DNA from: Pseudomonas fulva
Lineage (GTDB): Bacteria; Pseudomonadota; Gammaproteobacteria; Pseudomonadales; Pseudomonadaceae
NCBI RefSeq assembly: GCF_023517795.1
Contig: NZ_CP082928.1
Location: 2,666,001 to 2,730,000, forward strand
DNA length: 64,000 nucleotides
Direction: 5' to 3'
Below are positions 50,619 through 59,726 of the stretch, piece by piece (position 1 is the first letter of the stretch; every line of letters begins with the position of its first letter). The notes below the pieces were generated by a model that saw only the letters and a program-made list of their open reading frames with translations, was not told where the DNA came from and made no database searches. The position numbers were made by a program, and so were the translations under genes.

Positions 50619-52954
50619 GGCTGGACCTGCGCAGTGTGGCGCGGCGCCGCCCAGGGCGAGAGCAGGAAGCAGAACATCAGGCCCAGGCTGATGGCCAGGC
50701 CGAAGTTGGCGATGGCCGGCGTCTGGCTGATCAGCAGCAGGCCGAACGACAGCCAGCTGGACACCGCCGACAGCAGCGTGCCGAGCAGGCTGACCGCCGG
50801 CCCGCCGATGTTCTCGCGCATCAGGATGGCGTAATCGACGCCGATGGCGGTGATCAGCAGCAGGCCGAACAGGCTGAACAGGGTCAGCGGCTGGCCCAGC
50901 CAACCCAGGCAGGCCAGGGAAGCGAGGGCCGCCAGCAGCGGCAGGCAGACCACCCGCAGTGCACCACCCAGGCCGAACGGGATGCACAGCAGCAGCACGA
51001 TGGCCAGGCAGGAAATCAGCTTGAGTTCGGCGGCGCTGACCTGGGTGGCGGCGAACAGCCGGTTCAGCTCGCCGAGGCGGTCGACCAGCTGCACGCCGTC
51101 CAGGCCATCGGCGGCGCCTTGCAGCACGGCGCTGTCGGTCTGCCCCTGCAGGCTGACGATGGCAGCCACGCCCTGCTCGTCGCGGCCCAGCCACAGCGCC
51201 CGCCAGGGCTCGGCCAGTGGGCTGGCGAGGGCCTGTTCCAGGTTGGCCTGCGGCTGCTCCAGCAGTTGCTGCAGCTCGGCCTGCAAGGCGTTGGCGGGAA
51301 TGCCCAGATCCAGCAGCGGCTGCCAGTGCTCCGGCAGCGCGCGCAGCGCTGCGCGGGTGGCCTGCAATTGCTCGGTTGGGGCGAGCAACTGATTGAGCGA
51401 CAGGTAGCTGCGCAGCTGGCTGTTGCCGACCAGGCCGTCGAGCCGTGCGCCGAGCGCCTGCTGGCGCTGCAGCAGCTGCGCTTCGTCGCTGGCGCGCACC
51501 AGGAAGAACTGGCTGGTGGGCTGCTGGCCGGTGAGTTCGACGATGCGCTGGGATTGGGCGAACAGCGCCGGGTCCTTGCCCAGCCACTGGCGCAGGTCGT
51601 TCTGGCTGTGCAGCTGCCAGATGCCGCCGGCGCAGAACGCCAGAAACAGCGCCAGCAGCCAGTAGGTGCCACGGCCCTGGCGCAGGCGGCCGTGCCAACT
51701 GATCGTGCGCGTGGCCAGGGCCAGCAGGCGCGGTGCCGGGCGCAGCTGCATGCCGTTGAGCCAGGCGGGCAGCAGGCACACCGAACACAGGTAGGCGCCG
51801 ATCAGCCCGGCGGCGGAGAACGCGGCGATCTGGGTCAGCGCCGGAAATGGCGTCAAGGCCAGCGCCAGGTAGCCGATCAGGTTGGTGCCCAGGCTCAGGC
51901 TCAGGCCCGGCAGGGTGCTGCGCAGGGCGCTCCAGCTGCGCCACTCTGCATGCCCCCAGCTCTTGCTCAGGTAGTGCAGCGGGTAGTCGGCGGCCACCCC
52001 GATCAGGCTGGCGCCGAGCACCAGGGTCAGGGCATTGATCTGCCCGAAGATCAGCACGCAGGCGGCGCAACCGGCCACCAGCGCCACGCCGATGGGCAGC
52101 AGGCTGAGCAGTACCCGCGGACGCCGGAAGCCGATCAGCAACAGCAGCAGGGTGCCCAGGCTGGCCGCGCCGCCGATCAGGCTCATCTCGCTCATTGCCT
52201 TGTGCTGGCCGGCGGCGGCGTACAGCGCGCCACCGGTGGCGAGCAGCTGGCCGCCCTCGGCCTCGACGCCCTGGCGAGCCGCTGCGATGCCCTGGGCGAT
52301 GACCAGCGGCGACTGCATGTCGAAGGTATCGCCGCGGCTGCGCAGGTGCAGCACGGCCCAGGTCATGCCGGGCTCGCCCACCAGCAGCACGCCGCTGGCC
52401 AGGTCCGGCTGCACCCGGCCGCCGAAATTCAGGGCCTGCTGGGCGCGGGCGCCAAGGCCGAACCAGTCCTGCTCCGGCGGCAGCAGGCTGAACGAGGCGA
52501 AGGGGTCGAACAGCGCGGTGGCGCGTTGCTCGATAAAGGCCTCCGGCTGCTCGATCAGCAGCTGGCGGTCGGCGGCCGGCAACAGGTTCAGGCGGCTTTC
52601 GCGCAGGTGCCGGCGCAGGGCGTCGAGATCGCTGTCGAGCTGCCAGCGCACCTGGCCGAAATGCCCGCTTTCCTGCCATTGCCGACCCAGCTCGCCGGCC
52701 AGAGCGATCGCCCGTTCGCGCTGCGGATGGCCGACCAGCACCAGCAGGTCGTGCTGAATGGGCTCCTGCATGCGTGCCTCGGCCTGCTGCAGGCGTGCGT
52801 CACCGGCGCCGCTGGGCAACAGGGCGAGGATGCTCGCCGCCACTGGCGGGCCGTTGCGCCACTGCCAGGCGGTCAGCGCCAGCAGTGCCAACAACAGCAC
52901 GGCGAACAGTCGCGGCAGGCGGCGTTCGATCAGACCGGTCCGTTCAGCGCGCAA
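50615..52954 (-). CDS. MMPL/RND-family exporter (aryl polyene)
   Basis: The 779-residue protein has the two-halved RND design: a first membrane segment (about 12-30), a large periplasmic domain, then a block of segments with LIGVAADYPLHYLSKSWGH near residue 315, repeated in the second half with ITAIGVDYAILMREN near 722. MMPL proteins export lipids across the inner membrane, and this one is expected to move the aryl polyene lipid. The first available start is TTG 52954, 10 bases inside the end of the LolA-like gene, with AGGAG upstream. Confidence 0.8.
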   Translation of the reverse strand: MRAERTGLIERRLPRLFAVLLLALLALTAWQWRNGPPVAASILALLPSGAGDARLQQAEARMQEPIQHDLLVLVGHPQRERAIALAGELGRQWQESGHFGQVRWQLDSDLDALRRHLRESRLNLLPAADRQLLIEQPEAFIEQRATALFDPFASFSLLPPEQDWFGLGARAQQALNFGGRVQPDLASGVLLVGEPGMTWAVLHLRSRGDTFDMQSPLVIAQGIAAARQGVEAEGGQLLATGGALYAAAGQHKAMSEMSLIGGAASLGTLLLLLIGFRRPRVLLSLLPIGVALVAGCAACVLIFGQINALTLVLGASLIGVAADYPLHYLSKSWGHAEWRSWSALRSTLPGLSLSLGTNLIGYLALALTPFPALTQIAAFSAAGLIGAYLCSVCLLPAWLNGMQLRPAPRLLALATRTISWHGRLRQGRGTYWLLALFLAFCAGGIWQLHSQNDLRQWLGKDPALFAQSQRIVELTGQQPTSQFFLVRASDEAQLLQRQQALGARLDGLVGNSQLRSYLSLNQLLAPTEQLQATRAALRALPEHWQPLLDLGIPANALQAELQQLLEQPQANLEQALASPLAEPWRALWLGRDEQGVAAIVSLQGQTDSAVLQGAADGLDGVQLVDRLGELNRLFAATQVSAAELKLISCLAIVLLLCIPFGLGGALRVVCLPLLAALASLACLGWLGQPLTLFSLFGLLLITAIGVDYAILMRENIGGPAVSLLGTLLSAVSSWLSFGLLLISQTPAIANFGLAISLGLMFCFLLSPWAAPRHTAQVQP

Positions 52955-53552
52955 AATCGCTGCGCTCCTGCTCGTTCAGGGCGTCGCCGGCGACGCTGGC
53001 GGGCATGCGCAGCAGCGTGCGGTCGCCCTGGACTTCGTGCAGCTCGATGCGCTCGACCAGTTCGCCACCGCCGATGTCGATGCGGCTGAACACCTGCTTG
53101 AGCAGCATCGAAGTGGGCGTCAGGGTCAGGGTCCAGGCCTTGGCGTCGCCGCTCAGCTGCAGTTCGAAATTACGCGCCAGGCCGCTGTGGTTGCCCTTGA
53201 GCACGTCGAGAAACAGCTTGCTTTGCTGGGCCGCCACATCACGCCCGGGTTGCATCTGCCAGCCGTCGGCGGTGCGTTTGGCGATGCCGTTGGCGTTGAT
53301 GCGGTAATCCTGCTTGAGCGGTTTTTCCAGTTTCCACAACAGGCCGGCGTCGGCCGCCAGGACGAAGGTGCCACTGCTGGTCAGCGGTTGCGGCAGGGCG
53401 CGCAGGTGTTTTTCCTGCACGAACGGGCCGCGCACCACCGGGTGCTGCGACAGCTGTCGGCTCAGTGTGTCGAGAGTGAGGGTGTCGGCCTGGCTGCTCA
53501 AAGCGCTGAGCAGCAGGCCGATCAGCAGGGAGAAACGCGCCAGGGCTTTCAT
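52944..53552 (-). CDS. LolA-like periplasmic carrier (aryl polyene)
   Basis: The 202-residue protein has a Sec signal peptide (about 1-22, ending SSQAD) and a LolA fold: LTLDTLSRQLSQHPVVRGPF, QEKHLRALPQPLTSSGTFVL, LLWKLEKPLKQDY. LolA normally carries lipoproteins across the periplasm. The copy in aryl polyene loci is thought to carry the pigment lipid from the MMPL exporter to the outer membrane. It overlaps the thioesterase gene by four bases. Confidence 0.82.
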   Translation of the reverse strand: MKALARFSLLIGLLLSALSSQADTLTLDTLSRQLSQHPVVRGPFVQEKHLRALPQPLTSSGTFVLAADAGLLWKLEKPLKQDYRINANGIAKRTADGWQMQPGRDVAAQQSKLFLDVLKGNHSGLARNFELQLSGDAKAWTLTLTPTSMLLKQVFSRIDIGGGELVERIELHEVQGDRTLLRMPASVAGDALNEQERSDFAR

Positions 53553-53974
53553 CCGATCACCCGCTGCACGGCATCGATGAATACCTTGGGCGAGGCCAGC
53601 TGCATTTCGCGGCTGTCGATTTCCACGGCGACCTGCACGCTGCTGCCGCGGGTCATGCGTTCGCCGGTGGCGGTATCTGTGATCAGGTAGTGGATCTTCA
53701 GGCGGTTTTCCCATTCCACCAGGTCGGCGCACACGGTGATGCGCTGGCCGAAGGTGGCGCCACGGATGTAGCGCAGCTGCAGGTCGATCACCGGCCAGGC
53801 GTAGCCGCTGTCGCGCATTTGCGGATAGCCGTGGTCGAGCTTGTCGAGCAGGGCGCAGCGGGCCTGCTCGAAGTATTTGACGTAGTGGCCATGCCAGACG
53901 ATTTCCATCATGTCCACGTCGAAGAACGGCACGAGGATCTCCACCTCGGCCTGCAGAACGCCTTTAGCGCGCAT
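53549..53974 (-). CDS. 4HBT-family thioesterase (aryl polyene)
   Basis: The 141-residue hot-dog protein has the 4-hydroxybenzoyl-CoA thioesterase motif DVDMMEIVWHGHYVKYFEQAR near residue 20, in which the Asp in DVDMM is the usual catalytic residue. It could release the finished acyl chain from its ACP or clear misloaded ACPs. GAGGA lies nine bases before the ATG. A REP element separates it from the ammonia-lyase gene. Confidence 0.8.
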   Translation of the reverse strand: MRAKGVLQAEVEILVPFFDVDMMEIVWHGHYVKYFEQARCALLDKLDHGYPQMRDSGYAWPVIDLQLRYIRGATFGQRITVCADLVEWENRLKIHYLITDTATGERMTRGSSVQVAVEIDSREMQLASPKVFIDAVQRVIG

Positions 53975-54005
53975 GGATAGCGTCCTCGAGAGCGATGGCT
54001 ATCTC

Positions 54006-54054
54006 TGTGGGAGCGGGCCATGCCCGCGAATCGTGGGCATGGCCCACTCCCACA
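54006..54054. repeat. REP-type palindrome inside the aryl polyene operon
   Basis: Two 20-base arms (TGTGGGAGCGGGCCATGCCC and its complement with one mismatch) flank a 9-base centre, GCGAATCGT. The sequence is of the Pseudomonas REP type. It fills the only sizeable gap in the operon, between the ammonia-lyase and thioesterase genes. Confidence 0.85.
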
Positions 54055-54063
54055 CCAATCTGA

Positions 54064-55605
54064 TCAGGCATACAGGCTCCAGTGCTGGGCGCGGATGCGT
54101 TGCAGGCACAGGCGCAGTTCGCCTTCCAGGGCGCGGTCCTCGAGCAGTGGCGGGAAGTCTTCGCCCAGTTGCCCGTGCATCTCGGCGAGGGCGGCCGGCA
54201 GCACGGTGGCTTCGGCGCGCCGGCGCAGCCACACGCCCTGGTTGGCGGCCAGCAGCGTGGCGGCCGCGACCTGCTCGGCCAGCTCCAGGCTGCGCAGGGC
54301 GTCGCGGGCGGCGATGGTGCCCATGCTCACCTTGTCCTGGTTGTGGCACTCGGTGGAGCGCGAGAACACGCTGGCCGGCAGGGTGTTCTTCAGGGCTTCG
54401 GCGGTCCAGGCGCTGGCGCCGATCTGCACGGCCTTGAAGCCGTGGTTGATCATCGCGGTTTCCACTGGCGCGCCGGACAGGTTGCTCGGCAGGCCGTGGT
54501 TGTAGCGGGTGTCGACCAGCAGGGCGAGCTGGCGGTCGAGCAGGTCGGCGAGGTTGCCGATCAGGTTCTTCAGGCTGTCCATGGCGAAGGCGATATGCCC
54601 GCCGTAGAAGTGCCCGCCGTGCAGCACACGCTCTTCGTCCGGGTCGATCAGCGGGTTGTCGTTGGCGCTGTTCAGCTCGTTCTCGATGAACTGGCGCAGC
54701 AGGCCCAGGCTGTCGGCCAGCACGCCGAGCACGTGGGGTGCGCAGCGGATCGAGTAGCGGTCCTGCAGGCGGTGCAGCGGCGCGGTCGGGGCGTCGATGG
54801 CCAGGTCCTGGCGGATCCATGCGGCCACCTGGTTCTGGCCCGGGTGCGGCTTGGCGGCGAACAGGCGCTCGTCGAAGTGCTCCGGGTTGCCCTGCAGGGC
54901 GACGACGTTGAGCGCGGTGATGCGCGTGGCCAGCTTGAGCAGATAGTCGGCACGGGAATAGGCCTGGCAGGCCAGGGCGGTCATCACCGCAGTGCCGTTC
55001 ATCAGCGCCAGGGCTTCCTTGGGGCGCAGCACCAGGGGTGTCCAGCCCAGCTCGGCGTGCACCTCGGCAGCGCTGCGGCGCTTGCCGCGATACATCACCT
55101 CACGCTCGCCACACAGGGTTGCGGCGATGTAGGACAGCGGCGTCAGGTCGCCGCTGGCGCCCACCGAGCCTTCTTCCGGGATCAGCGGCAGCACGTCGTG
55201 GTCGAGAAACGCCTGCAGGCGTTCGAGCAGCTCCAGGCGCACGCCGGACATGCCCTGGCACAGCGACTGCAAACGCGCGGCCAGCACGGCGCGGGTGGCC
55301 TGCTCGTCGAGCAGCTTGCCCAGGCCGCAGCCGTGGAAGGTGTACAGGTGACGCGGCAGCGCCTCGACCTGATGCAGCGGCACGGCCACCACGCAGGAGT
55401 CGCCATAGCCGGTGGTGATGCCGTAGATCATGCCTTCGCGGTCCAGCAGGCTGTCGACGAAGCGCGCACCGCGGGCGATGCGCTCGCGCCATGCAGGGCT
55501 CTCGTCCAGCGCGCCGCGCACGGTGCGCTGGGCCAGGCTGACGATCTGCTCGAGACGCAGCGGCTGCGCGCCGAAGGTCACGGTTTCAGGCTGCTGTGTT
55601 GTCAT
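54064..55605 (-). CDS. MIO-type aromatic amino acid ammonia-lyase
   Basis: The 513-residue enzyme belongs to the HAL/PAL/TAL family. The self-forming MIO cofactor comes from Ala150-Ser151-Gly152 in GSVGASGDLTPLSY, and the catalytic Tyr is Tyr61 in IYGITTGYGDS. The substrate-selectivity pair lines up as Phe90-His91 (YTFHGCG), unlike classical HAL (Ser-His) or TAL (His-Leu). In this context it should deaminate tyrosine or phenylalanine to coumarate or cinnamate, the aryl starter of the polyene, rather than degrade histidine. The start is ATG 55605. It overlaps the acyltransferase gene by 20 bases. Confidence 0.88.
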   Translation of the reverse strand: MTTQQPETVTFGAQPLRLEQIVSLAQRTVRGALDESPAWRERIARGARFVDSLLDREGMIYGITTGYGDSCVVAVPLHQVEALPRHLYTFHGCGLGKLLDEQATRAVLAARLQSLCQGMSGVRLELLERLQAFLDHDVLPLIPEEGSVGASGDLTPLSYIAATLCGEREVMYRGKRRSAAEVHAELGWTPLVLRPKEALALMNGTAVMTALACQAYSRADYLLKLATRITALNVVALQGNPEHFDERLFAAKPHPGQNQVAAWIRQDLAIDAPTAPLHRLQDRYSIRCAPHVLGVLADSLGLLRQFIENELNSANDNPLIDPDEERVLHGGHFYGGHIAFAMDSLKNLIGNLADLLDRQLALLVDTRYNHGLPSNLSGAPVETAMINHGFKAVQIGASAWTAEALKNTLPASVFSRSTECHNQDKVSMGTIAARDALRSLELAEQVAAATLLAANQGVWLRRRAEATVLPAALAEMHGQLGEDFPPLLEDRALEGELRLCLQRIRAQHWSLYA

Positions 55606-56521
55606 GGTCGTTCCAGAACGGATAGAAGTTGAACCACTGCTGCGGGGCTTGCAGGCAGCGTCCGGCGAGGTGATCGGCATAGCGTTGCGCCCAACCCTGG
55701 ATCACCGCATCGCGCTCGCTGCGCTTCCAGCGCACGGCGTCGGTGAAGGGTTGCAGCATGACCCGATAGCGGCCGTCGATCTTCAGGCAGTCGATCAGGT
55801 TGACCGGGCACTGCAGCAGCCCGGCCAGTAGCCAGGGGCCTTGCGGCAGGGGCGCCGAGTGGCCGAGGAAATTCACCTCGACGGTGCGCTCGCCATGCAG
55901 CGGCACACGGTCGCCGGCGATCGCCAGCCACTCGCCGCGCTCCAGGTGCTCGGCCAGGCGCATCATCACCGCAGGGTCTAGCTCGCTGACCTGGATCAGC
56001 CGCAGGTTGCTCGCACCGCTTTCCTTGAGCAGGCGGTTGAACTGCTCGGCGTGGCGGGTGTGCACCAGCACGTTCATGCGCACTTCGGCGCTCAGCTCGG
56101 CCAGGGCGCGGCACACCTCGAGGTTGCCCAGGTGGGCGCCGACCAGCAGCTGCCCGCGGTTGCCACTCATCTGGTCATGCAGGCCATGGGGGTCGACCAG
56201 CTCGACGTCGCTCAGCTTGAGGCGTGCGCTCCACACGTCGAGCTTGTCGAGCAGGCTGTCGGCGAAGGCCATGAACTGGGCGAATACCGAGCGACGGGTC
56301 GGGCGCAGCTCGGCGCGCGCGCTCCAGCTCGCCAGGTTGTGCTGGTATTGATGGATGCTGCGCCGAGCCTTGGCGCCGAACAGGAAGAAGTAGGCAACGA
56401 TCAGGTACAGCAGCGGACTCAGCGCCCGGCGGCCCAGGTGACGGGCGGCCAGGGCGGTGAGCTTCATCAGGGCGAAGCTGCCACGCTCGCGCTGGCCGGC
56501 CCAGTGGCGGGAGCGATCCAT
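55586..56521 (-). CDS. LpxL/HtrB-like lysophospholipid acyltransferase (aryl polyene)
   Basis: The 311-residue protein belongs to the lipid A acyltransferase family, with an N-terminal membrane segment (about 30-50) and the HX4E active-site motif as HLGNLE in VGAHLGNLEVC near residue 126. In aryl polyene loci such an enzyme is thought to attach an acyl group, perhaps the polyene itself, to the lipid anchor. Its ATG shares a base with the glycosyltransferase stop (TGATG). Confidence 0.8.
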   Translation of the reverse strand: MDRSRHWAGQRERGSFALMKLTALAARHLGRRALSPLLYLIVAYFFLFGAKARRSIHQYQHNLASWSARAELRPTRRSVFAQFMAFADSLLDKLDVWSARLKLSDVELVDPHGLHDQMSGNRGQLLVGAHLGNLEVCRALAELSAEVRMNVLVHTRHAEQFNRLLKESGASNLRLIQVSELDPAVMMRLAEHLERGEWLAIAGDRVPLHGERTVEVNFLGHSAPLPQGPWLLAGLLQCPVNLIDCLKIDGRYRVMLQPFTDAVRWKRSERDAVIQGWAQRYADHLAGRCLQAPQQWFNFYPFWNDHDNTAA

Positions 56522-57264
56522 CAGCGCCACCGCCGGTACAAGAGCCACGGCGCGCGGCAGAGCATGCCGAAGAACAGCCGGGCGTGCATTTTCGAGATCA
56601 GCACGTTGTCCTGCCAGAGGCGAAAGTGCGAGACGCCGTCTTCGGGGTAGTGCACGCGGGTCGGCAGCCAGCGCATCGGCTGCCCGCGCCAGGAAAGACG
56701 CACGAGGATTTCCGAGTCGAAGTCCATGCGTTTGCCGAGACTCGCCGAGTCGATCAACGCCACGCTGGCGGCCAGCGGGTAGACCCGGAAGCCGCACATG
56801 GAGTCGCGGATCTCGAGCGACAGGCTGTTGATCCACACCCATACATGGGTCAGGTAGCGCGCGTACAGGCGACCCTTGGGCACGCTGGCGTCGTACTGCG
56901 GATAGCCGCAGACGATGGCCTCGGGATGGACGCGGGATTCGTCGAGAAAGCCGCGCACCGCCTGCAGGTCGTGCTGGCCGTCGGCGTCCACCTGCAGGGC
57001 GTGGGTGAAACCCAGGCGCTGGGCTTCACGCAGGCCGGCCATCACCGCGCCGCCCTTGCCCTGGTTCTCGGCCAGGCGCAGCAGGTGGGTGTCGGCCTCG
57101 CCAGCCAGGCTGTCTATCACCGCGGCGCATGCCGGGCTGGAGGCGTCGTCGACCAGCAGGCACGGCAGGCCCAGGGCCTGCAGGCTGGCGACCACGCCGG
57201 GTAGCGGCCCTTCGTGGTTGTACACCGGGATCAGCGCGCAGGGGCGGTGCTGCAAGCCGCTCAT
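56521..57264 (-). CDS. Family 2 glycosyltransferase (aryl polyene)
   Basis: The 247-residue GT-A enzyme resembles dolichyl-phosphate mannose synthases: ALIPVYNHEGPLPGVVASL at the start, LLVDDASS, NQGKGGAVMAG and the metal-binding QVDADGQHD near residue 93. It may glycosylate the lipid carrier or head group to which the polyene is attached. It overlaps the ligase gene by four bases. Confidence 0.8.
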   Translation of the reverse strand: MSGLQHRPCALIPVYNHEGPLPGVVASLQALGLPCLLVDDASSPACAAVIDSLAGEADTHLLRLAENQGKGGAVMAGLREAQRLGFTHALQVDADGQHDLQAVRGFLDESRVHPEAIVCGYPQYDASVPKGRLYARYLTHVWVWINSLSLEIRDSMCGFRVYPLAASVALIDSASLGKRMDFDSEILVRLSWRGQPMRWLPTRVHYPEDGVSHFRLWQDNVLISKMHARLFFGMLCRAPWLLYRRWR

Positions 57265-58919
57265 GGCGCCGCCTTGAGCAGAATGCGCCCGGACGAGCAG
57301 TTGGCTTCGCCGCTGCGAAAGGTGAAGTACAGCTTGCTGCGCTCGGCGTCGAAACGCAGGGTCAGCTGCAGGCGGTCGCCAGGGCGCACCAGCTGCTGGA
57401 ACTTGAGCACTTCCATGCCGCCGAACAGCGGCGGCAGGTCGTTGATCAGCTCGCGAGCCAGTTGCTGGGCCCAGTCGATCTGCACCACGCCCGGCAGCAC
57501 CGGGGTGCCGGGAAAGTGGCCGCTGAAGTGCGCCAGATCCAGGGGCACGTCCAGTTCCAGGTACCATTCGCCGCCTTCTTCCCGGGCGCTGGCCGGCTCG
57601 ACCCGGGTCGGGCGGGCGGCGGCCAGCAGCTCGTTCACCTGGGCCTGGCCCAGCTTGCCCTGGCTGCTGTACGGCAGGTGCGGCAGCAGGCGCCAGCGGC
57701 GCGGCAGGGCGATGGCCTCGCAGTGGCCGGCCAGGTGCTGGCGCAGGCCTTCGGTCAGGTGCCGACGACCCTGGTTACGTAGCGTGTGCAGGCCTTCCGG
57801 GGACAATGCGACCAGCGCGCCAAGAAAGGCGCGGCCCTGTTGCAGCACGCCCAGGCGCGCCTCGTTGACCCAGGCGTGCTGGGCCAGGGCCTGTTCGAGC
57901 AGGGGCAGGGAAATACGTTTTTCTTCCAGTTTGACGATGCGATCCAGGCGCGCGCCGAGGGTGAAGCGGCCGTCGGCGTCGATCTGCACGGCGTCGGCCA
58001 TCTGTTCCCAGTGCCCAGCCGGCAGGTAGGACGAGCTCAGGCGCAGGGCACCTTCTTCGTTGACCGCGAGCTGCACACCGGCGAACGGCTGCCAGTGCTG
58101 ACCGCCCTGGCGCCAGCCGATGCCGCCGGTTTCCGAGCTGCCGTAGATTTCCGTCGGCCACTGGCCCAGGCGCTCGTGCACCGAGGCGGCGGCGTCGGCC
58201 GGCAGGGCGCCGCCGGAGGAGAACACCTGACGCACGCGGCTCAGGGCCACCCAGTCGAGGTTGTCGCCCATGCGCTTGAGCAGCGCCGGGCTGGTGATCC
58301 AGGCAAAGCTCGGGTGCGGCAGGCTGGCCAGCTGCAGGTCTTCGGGAAACGGCTGGGCCTTGGGCAGGAACACGCGGCCGGCGCACAACGGCCAGAGCAC
58401 GCGGAACAGCAGGCCGTAGATGTGTTGCGCGGCCACGCTGCCGATGATCAGCGCATCGCCGAGGCGCTCGCCCCACAGCGCTTCCAGCGCCTGTACTTCG
58501 TTGGCCAACTGGCCGAGGCGCTTGTCGATCAGCTTGGGCTCGCCGCTGGAGCCCGAGGTGCACAGGGTCAGGCGGCAGCGCTCGCGGTCCAGCCGCTTGG
58601 CGGTCAGTGGTGGGGTGGTGATCGAATCGTCGAGCTGCTCGACCCACAGGTCGACCTGGGCGCCCAGGCGCTGGCGGGTCTGCGGCTGGGCATCGGCGGG
58701 CAGCAGCACCTGGATGTCCGCCTGCCAGGCGGCGAGCAGGGCGATGGCCAGCTCGGCGGCGTCCTGCAGGTGCAGGGCGACGCGCTGCACACCGGCTGCC
58801 TGCCAGTGGGCGGCCAGGCTCAGGGCTCGTTGGCAGAACTCGGCATGGTCGAGCTCGGGCGTCACCTGGCGGCTGGCATCAGGGGCCAGCAGCAGGTCTT
58901 CGAGGTTCAGCCAGCTCAT
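57261..58919 (-). CDS. AMP-dependent acyl ligase fused to a FabA/FabZ-like dehydratase domain
   Basis: The 552-residue protein has two domains. Residues 1 to about 440 form an adenylating enzyme: [18 protein letters not shown] (A3 phosphate loop) near residue 140, [12 protein letters not shown] (A5) near 276, and [13 protein letters not shown] (A8) near 345. From about 455 to the end is a hot-dog domain with [20 protein letters not shown]; His and the Asp two residues later (QIDW) fit a FabA-like active site. It probably activates the aryl acid from the ammonia-lyase and loads it onto an ACP; the second domain may dehydrate early intermediates. The start is ATG 58919. Confidence 0.82.
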   Translation of the reverse strand: MSWLNLEDLLLAPDASRQVTPELDHAEFCQRALSLAAHWQAAGVQRVALHLQDAAELAIALLAAWQADIQVLLPADAQPQTRQRLGAQVDLWVEQLDDSITTPPLTAKRLDRERCRLTLCTSGSSGEPKLIDKRLGQLANEVQALEALWGERLGDALIIGSVAAQHIYGLLFRVLWPLCAGRVFLPKAQPFPEDLQLASLPHPSFAWITSPALLKRMGDNLDWVALSRVRQVFSSGGALPADAAASVHERLGQWPTEIYGSSETGGIGWRQGGQHWQPFAGVQLAVNEEGALRLSSSYLPAGHWEQMADAVQIDADGRFTLGARLDRIVKLEEKRISLPLLEQALAQHAWVNEARLGVLQQGRAFLGALVALSPEGLHTLRNQGRRHLTEGLRQHLAGHCEAIALPRRWRLLPHLPYSSQGKLGQAQVNELLAAARPTRVEPASAREEGGEWYLELDVPLDLAHFSGHFPGTPVLPGVVQIDWAQQLARELINDLPPLFGGMEVLKFQQLVRPGDRLQLTLRFDAERSKLYFTFRSGEANCSSGRILLKAAP

Positions 58920-59461
58920 GCGGTTCTCCTTACACGTTGACGTACCAACCATTCGCCGGCGAATAGCAGGCCCATCAGGAGGTAGGAAATCAGCCCGGTG
59001 TACAGCGCCCACCAGGACAGCGGCGCCCACAGGTTCAGGGCCACCACCAGCAGACCGTTGGTGAGCATGAAGATGGCCCACACTTCGGTGACCCGGCGGG
59101 TGTAGCGCACCGCCACCGGGGGCAGCTCGGGCTCGCGCAGGCGGGCCAGGCGTTCGGCCATCGGCATGCCAATCTTCAGGCTGCTGGCGAACAGCAGGCC
59201 CAGCAGCAGACTGACCAGCACCGGGTACCAGCGCAGCAGCGCCGGCTCGTCGGCCAGTGCCAGCAGCAGGCAGAACACCAGTACGGCGCCGGTCATGCGC
59301 CGGCTGTTGCGATCACCCGGGTTGCTGAGCAACCGTGCCAGCCAAAGGCCGCCGAGCAGGGCGGCGAACAGCGTCGGTGACAGGTGGCCGGCGCCGAAGT
59401 ACACGGCGAATGGGTAGGCCACACTGACCAGGGCGACCAGCAGGCCGAACAGACGGCTCAT
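58916..59461 (-). CDS. COG4648-type membrane protein (aryl polyene)
   Basis: The 181-residue product has five or six membrane segments (LLVALVSVAYPFAVYFG at the start, ALYTGLISYLLMGLLFAGEW at the end) and no catalytic motif. Such proteins are regularly found next to the ACPs in aryl polyene loci and have no established function; a flippase helper or membrane scaffold is possible. It overlaps genes on both sides by four bases. Confidence 0.7.
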   Translation of the reverse strand: MSRLFGLLVALVSVAYPFAVYFGAGHLSPTLFAALLGGLWLARLLSNPGDRNSRRMTGAVLVFCLLLALADEPALLRWYPVLVSLLLGLLFASSLKIGMPMAERLARLREPELPPVAVRYTRRVTEVWAIFMLTNGLLVVALNLWAPLSWWALYTGLISYLLMGLLFAGEWLVRQRVRRTA

Positions 59462-59721
59462 GCCGGGTCCGCGTTGACCATCTGGTACACCGCCTCGACC
59501 ACGTCGCCCACGGTGCGCACCGTCTTGAACGCTTCGGCAGCAATCTTCTTGCCGGTCTGGCGCTTGATGTGGTCGATCAGGTCGACGGCGTCGATGCTGT
59601 CGATTTCCAGGTCTTCGTAGAGGTTGGCGTCCAGGCTGATGCGCTCGGGGCTCAGTTCGAACAGCTCAACCAGGGCGTCGCGCAAGGTGGCGAAGATTTC
59701 CTCACGGGTTTGCATGGTCAT
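59458..59721 (-). CDS. Acyl carrier protein (aryl polyene, ACP 1)
   Basis: The 87-residue protein carries the phosphopantetheine site DLEIDSIDAVDLIDHI with Ser42. It is acidic and helical. Two neighbouring ATGs (59721, 59715) are possible starts. Aryl polyene systems use two ACPs with different jobs, one for the growing chain and one for the starter or terminal chain. Confidence 0.88.
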   Translation of the reverse strand: MTMQTREEIFATLRDALVELFELSPERISLDANLYEDLEIDSIDAVDLIDHIKRQTGKKIAAEAFKTVRTVGDVVEAVYQMVNADPA

Positions 59722-59726
59722 CGTCC

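Noticed and set aside
50619..52679. N-terminal extension of the Kef-like membrane protein
   Set aside because: The first 687 codons of that frame are a shadow of the MMPL gene; the hydrophobic protein begins at ATG 50618 with a four-base overlap.
50636..53089. 817-codon plus-strand frame opposite the MMPL exporter
   Set aside because: Gln/Ala-rich antisense translation without homology; the minus-strand MMPL protein has clear membrane segments and operon context.
54064..55605. Histidine ammonia-lyase (HutH) of histidine degradation
   Set aside because: No other hut gene is nearby, the gene is embedded in a pigment operon, and the selectivity pair is not the HAL one.
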